DNA of 64,000 nucleotides from Streptomyces gobiensis (GTDB lineage: Bacteria; Actinomycetota; Actinomycetes; Streptomycetales; Streptomycetaceae): contig NZ_CP086120.1 of assembly GCF_021216675.1 (NCBI RefSeq), positions 2,214,501-2,278,500 on the forward strand. The letters are read 5' to 3'. The notes beneath the pieces are model-generated. The model saw only the letters and a list, made by a program, of their open reading frames with translations, was not told where the DNA came from and ran no database searches. The position numbers were made by a program, and so were the translations under genes. Positions 61,369 to 64,000 of the stretch are shown piece by piece. Every line of letters starts with the position of its first letter. The stretch's first letter is position 1.

Positions 61369-62193
61369 ATGCCAGACGACCATGAGGAGCGGCTGACACC
61401 ACGACTGGCGCTAGGTTCTGGAGTCCGTAGGCTCAGGGAGCAAGAGGGCCTGTCATTGCGTGACTTGGCGGCAGAGACGACGTACAACCACAGCTACCTG
61501 GGCAGGGTCGAGACCGGCAACCAATTGCCCAGCGACGCCCTCACCGAAGCACTGGACAAGCGGTTCGGTACGGGCGGCCTGCTCACCGATCTGTTGGCGT
61601 TGGCGCGTGAGGGGAGCATTCAGGAGTACAGCCGCAGAACTATCGACAAAGAGTCGGTAGCCGACCGTATTCAGGTGTCGACATCCAGCGTGATTCCCGG
61701 GCTGTTGCAGACCGAAGCATACGCACGGGCACTGTTCACGGCGGCTCAACCGCTCACCCCTTCCAGCGCGATTGATGAAGCGGTAGCGGCCCGAATGGCA
61801 CGTCAGCGCATCTTCGACCGGGACGGCGAAACCCCTCTTTTCTGGGCAATCATTGACGAATCAGCCCTAAAGCGGATCGTTGGCAGCAAAGAAAGCATGA
61901 GGGAACAGCTCGATCATTTATTGCAGGCCGCGAGTAATCCGGCCATTACGGTGCAGGTTTACCCGTTTGATCGCGGAGAGCACCCCATGCTAGAAGGGTC
62001 CTTGACTCTGCTGACCATGGGGGACGGGGAAACCTCCGCCTATCTCGAATCCTTCGGGGCTGGCGAACTGGTCGAATCTCCTAAGCGGGTGACTAGCCTG
62101 ACTCAAAGGTTTGATCTGGCACGCTCACAGGCACTGCCAGAAAGAGAGTCCCTAGATCTCATCAGAAAGTACCTGAAGGAAGAATACGTATGA
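61369..62193 (+). CDS. XRE-family regulator with DUF5753 (Scr1/WhiJ-like)
   Basis: A 274-residue regulator. The N-terminal helix-turn-helix (about 12-65) reads GVRRLREQEGLSLRDLAAET then YNHSYLGRVETGNQLPS. The C-terminal DUF5753 domain (about 95-270) has VIPGLLQTEAYARALF, ARQRIFDRDGETPLFWAIID and YLESFGAGELVESPKRV. Such proteins pair with DUF397 partners and affect Streptomyces development. A TTA leucine codon at 61918-61920 suggests bldA control. The base composition is less GC-rich than neighbouring core genes. ATG 61369 is chosen; GTG 61363 adds two residues. The stop overlaps the DUF397 start by four bases. Confidence 0.9.
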   Translation: MPDDHEERLTPRLALGSGVRRLREQEGLSLRDLAAETTYNHSYLGRVETGNQLPSDALTEALDKRFGTGGLLTDLLALAREGSIQEYSRRTIDKESVADRIQVSTSSVIPGLLQTEAYARALFTAAQPLTPSSAIDEAVAARMARQRIFDRDGETPLFWAIIDESALKRIVGSKESMREQLDHLLQAASNPAITVQVYPFDRGEHPMLEGSLTLLTMGDGETSAYLESFGAGELVESPKRVTSLTQRFDLARSQALPERESLDLIRKYLKEEYV

Positions 62194-62387
62194 GCATACT
62201 TCCCGACCTCAAAACGGCAGAGTGGCGTAAGTCCACCTACAGCGGAGTCAACAACGGCGATTGCCTAGAGGTTGCCGACGACTTCCCCGGCGTCGTGCCT
62301 GTGCGTGACTCCAAGCGTCCCGGGGGCCCGGTCCTGGTGGTCCCTGCCGCGTCTTGGGCCGCGTTCATCGAGCACGTGAGGAACTAG
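62190..62387 (+). CDS. DUF397 protein, copy 1
   Basis: A 65-residue DUF397 protein (WRKSTYSGVNNGDCLEVAD, VVPVRDSKRPGGPVLVV, SWAAFIEHVRN). ATG overlaps the XRE stop (ATGA), so the two are coupled. DUF397 proteins are thought to be partners that modulate their XRE neighbour. A second copy, 86% or so alike by eye, lies at 62598. Confidence 0.92.
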   Translation: MSILPDLKTAEWRKSTYSGVNNGDCLEVADDFPGVVPVRDSKRPGGPVLVVPAASWAAFIEHVRN

Positions 62388-62405
62388 CGCAGACAGCGAA
62401 GAGCA

Positions 62406-62439
62406 CCCCTGTACCGGCGAGAGGTGACCGGTACAGGGG
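62406..62439 (+). terminator. Hairpin after DUF397 copy 1
   Basis: CCCCTGTACCGG pairs perfectly with CCGGTACAGGGG across a 10-base loop, 18 bases after the stop codon. There is no U-tract, as is usual for Streptomyces terminators. It recurs identically after copy 2. Confidence 0.75.
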
Positions 62440-62442
62440 GCG

Positions 62443-62601
62443 ACGCTCGCCTACGTGGAATCATTCGGATCAGGGGAGTTGGTAGAGTCCCCCAAACGAG
62501 TTGTAGAACTTACACAGCACTTCGATATGGCACGTGGTATTGCACTGCCTGAATGCGAATCGCTGGCACTTATCCAAGATTATGCGGAGGGTTACCGGTG
62601 A
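62443..62601 (+). pseudogene. C-terminal fragment of a second XRE/DUF5753 gene
   Basis: From 62443 the frame reads TLAYVESFGSGELVESPKRV then VELTQHFDMARGIALPECES and ends GYR-stop. It matches the last 50 residues of the intact regulator (YLESFGAGELVESPKRVTSL). The start, helix-turn-helix and most of DUF5753 are missing. Its TGA overlaps the GTG of DUF397 copy 2 exactly as in the intact pair, so it is a deleted duplicate. Confidence 0.8.
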
Positions 62602-62795
62602 CCAATACTCCCGACCTAGAGTCGGCCCAGTGGCGCAAGTCCACCTACAGCGGGATGAATAACGGCGACTGCCTCGAAGTCGCCGACGGCTTCCCCGGCG
62701 TCGTGCCGGTACGGGACAGCAAGCGTGCGGGTGGCCCGGTCATAGTTGTCCCTGCCGCGTCTTGGGCAGTGTTCATCGAGCACATGAGGAACTAG
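62598..62795 (+). CDS. DUF397 protein, copy 2
   Basis: A 65-residue DUF397 protein (WRKSTYSGMNNGDCLEVAD, VVPVRDSKRAGGPVIVV, SWAVFIEHMRN). GTG 62598 overlaps the truncated regulator's TGA (GTGA). With its cognate regulator lost, it may partner the intact XRE protein or be unexpressed. Confidence 0.88.
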   Translation: MTNTPDLESAQWRKSTYSGMNNGDCLEVADGFPGVVPVRDSKRAGGPVIVVPAASWAVFIEHMRN

Positions 62796-62813
62796 CGCAG
62801 ACAGCGAAGAGCA

Positions 62814-62847
62814 CCCCTGTACCGGCGAGAGGTGACCGGTACAGGGG
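62814..62847 (+). terminator. Hairpin after DUF397 copy 2
   Basis: The same perfect 12-base stem and 10-base loop as at 62406. It forms part of a 64-base direct repeat (62378-62441 and 62786-62849). Confidence 0.75.
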
Positions 62848-62849
62848 CG

Positions 62850-63058
62850 AAGACCTGACGCTTCAACCGGGTATCACGGTGGAACACATTCGCGGGCTTG
62901 GTACCGCCATCGGGCACGGGAGCGGCATTGTTGGTGCGCACACTCTGGCGGAAGAACCCGAAGCTGTTGCCAGACATTGACCGTCGATTGAGCGGACCCC
63001 GCCACGCGGCGGAGCCGCATGGCGGTACAGCTGGGAAGGGGCGTGGCAACTGGGCCGG
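62850..63058. other. Short gap: unassigned coding-like tail, then repeat fragment
   Basis: The + frame up to TGA 62978-62980 looks protein-like (LTLQPGITVEHIRGLGTAIG then HTLAEEPEAVARH) but has no start after the terminator. It may be a gene tail carried with the duplicated segment; I do not recognise it. From about 62996 a fragment of the palindromic repeat family follows (GCCACGCGGCGGAGCCGCA, then GGGAAGGGG), immediately before the helicase stop. Confidence 0.4.
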
Positions 63059-64000
63059 TCAGGTGTTGAGTTCGGGTGGGAGGGGGGCGGCGTGGATGAT
63101 CGTGAGGCCGGAGACCGCACGGGTGAGGGCGACGTAGAGGCGGCGCAGGCCGGTGCGGTCGTCCGGTTCGCCGTCCACGATGGCGGCGGGTTCGTCGAGG
63201 ACTACGTAGTCGTACTCCAGGCCCTTGGCCAGCGTGGCCGGGACCAGCGTCAGCCGGGACTCGGCTGACGTTTCCTCGCCGGGGGCGAGATACGCGAGCC
63301 CCGCCGCGTCCAGGGCCGCGGCGAGGGCAGGAATCCGGGCGTCGGCCGCGATCAGGCCGATGGAGCCCTCCCGGCGCAGCGCGGCCCGGCAGGCGTCCAG
63401 TACGGCGGCGTTGAGGTCCGCGGCGGCCACGGACCGTACCGAGAAGTCCCCCGGTGACTCCCGGATGGAGGTCGCCGGGGTGAGGCCCGGCGCGATCGCC
63501 GGAAGCAGCCGGGAGGCGTAGGCGATGACCTCGCGGGGGACACGGAAGCCCTGCGTAAGCTCCTCGACCGCCGCGTCCGGCTTGCCCAGGTGCTCCAGGG
63601 CCTCCGCCCAGCTCGCGGTCGCCCAGGGCGTCGTGCCCTGGGCCAGATCGCCCAGGATCGTCGCGGAGCCCGTGGTGCAGCGGCGCCCCACCGCCCGGTA
63701 CTGCATCGGCGACAGGTCCTGCGCCTCGTCCAGGACGACATGGCCGAGCGAGTGAGTCCGGCTCACCAGATCCGCGGCCTCATCGATCAGCACCGTGTCG
63801 GCCGCCGACCACTTCGCGGACTTCACCCCGCGCGGGGGCTTGATCCACAGGATCGCCTTCTGCTCGTCGGGGGTGAGGAGACCCTCGGCCTGCTCCGCCA
63901 GGAAGTCCGCGTCGGTCAGGAGGCGGAGCACCAGCTTCACCGGATCGACGGCGGGCCAGATCGCCTTTACCGCCGCCTTGACGGCGGAGTTGCGGGCCAC
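63059..64000 (-). CDS. HelD/UvrD-like superfamily-1 helicase (C-terminal part)
   Basis: At least 313 codons, open at the right edge of the window. VVLDEAQDLSPMQYRAVGRR is the Walker B/motif II region in the form typical of HelD rather than UvrD. LTQGFRVPREVIAYASRLLP is motif IV-like, LVPATLAKGLEYDYVVLDEP is motif V, and RRLYVALTRAVSGLTII is motif VI. HelD proteins release stalled RNA polymerase and in actinobacteria can confer rifamycin tolerance (HelR). This gene resumes the core gene order after the island. Confidence 0.85.
   Translation of the reverse strand: MARNSAVKAAVKAIWPAVDPVKLVLRLLTDADFLAEQAEGLLTPDEQKAILWIKPPRGVKSAKWSAADTVLIDEAADLVSRTHSLGHVVLDEAQDLSPMQYRAVGRRCTTGSATILGDLAQGTTPWATASWAEALEHLGKPDAAVEELTQGFRVPREVIAYASRLLPAIAPGLTPATSIRESPGDFSVRSVAAADLNAAVLDACRAALRREGSIGLIAADARIPALAAALDAAGLAYLAPGEETSAESRLTLVPATLAKGLEYDYVVLDEPAAIVDGEPDDRTGLRRLYVALTRAVSGLTIIHAAPLPPELNT

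Overview
The window is a high-GC actinobacterial chromosome segment and almost certainly comes from a Streptomyces. The genes pointing that way are a DmdR1-type iron regulator, RppA, futalosine-pathway menaquinone genes (mqnB, mqnD), XRE/DUF397 pairs, DUF2530, DUF2771, DUF3027 and HelD. GTG starts and leaderless-looking promoters are frequent. From memory, and unchecked, the order of the housekeeping genes follows the S. coelicolor stretch running from about SCO4394 down to about SCO4316.

Positions 1-9849 hold the end of a membrane transporter, an alpha/beta hydrolase, the iron repressor dmdR1, a sugar-phosphate (SIS) enzyme under a probable DasR site, a PAS/GAF protein, pdxH, a citrate synthase, a TetR regulator and an enoyl-CoA hydratase. 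Positions 10425-16862 are a tight operon (AtuA-like protein, carboxyltransferase, biotin carboxylase, acyl-CoA dehydrogenase). With the hydratase it looks like a pathway for branched or terpenoid acyl-CoA. A secreted trypsin-like protease follows.

Positions 18421-23863 are a pigment locus: rppA (tetrahydroxynaphthalene synthase) and a CYP158-like P450, separated by a large FAD/Fe-S oxidoreductase. Positions 23885-26463 hold an SGNH hydrolase and a secreted beta-propeller protein between two inverted copies of a long palindromic element. Positions 26483-50454 are core genes: a P-type ATPase, DUF2530, an RHH protein, a MarR/MFS pair, thpR, an aldo/keto reductase, two PPOX-fold proteins, serC, a GHKL ATPase, DUF3027, DUF2771, mqnB-mqnD, a cold-shock protein and an XPB helicase pair.

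Positions 50551-62850 look like an inserted island between XPB and HelD. It has two related IS5-family elements (the second damaged), a 1157-residue TPR-CHAT (caspase-like) protein translationally coupled to a small transmembrane protein, a PIN-domain remnant, a DUF2867/TetR divergent pair with paired operators, an IS630 transposase remnant, and an XRE-DUF397 cassette partly duplicated in tandem. The CHAT/transmembrane pair is the best candidate for an undescribed conflict or defence system.

A long, modular, palindrome-rich intergenic repeat family (copies near 801, 5950, 9871, 16945, 43553 and 45178, with a fragment near 62996) is scattered through the window in both orientations. No rRNA, tRNA or CRISPR array was seen.
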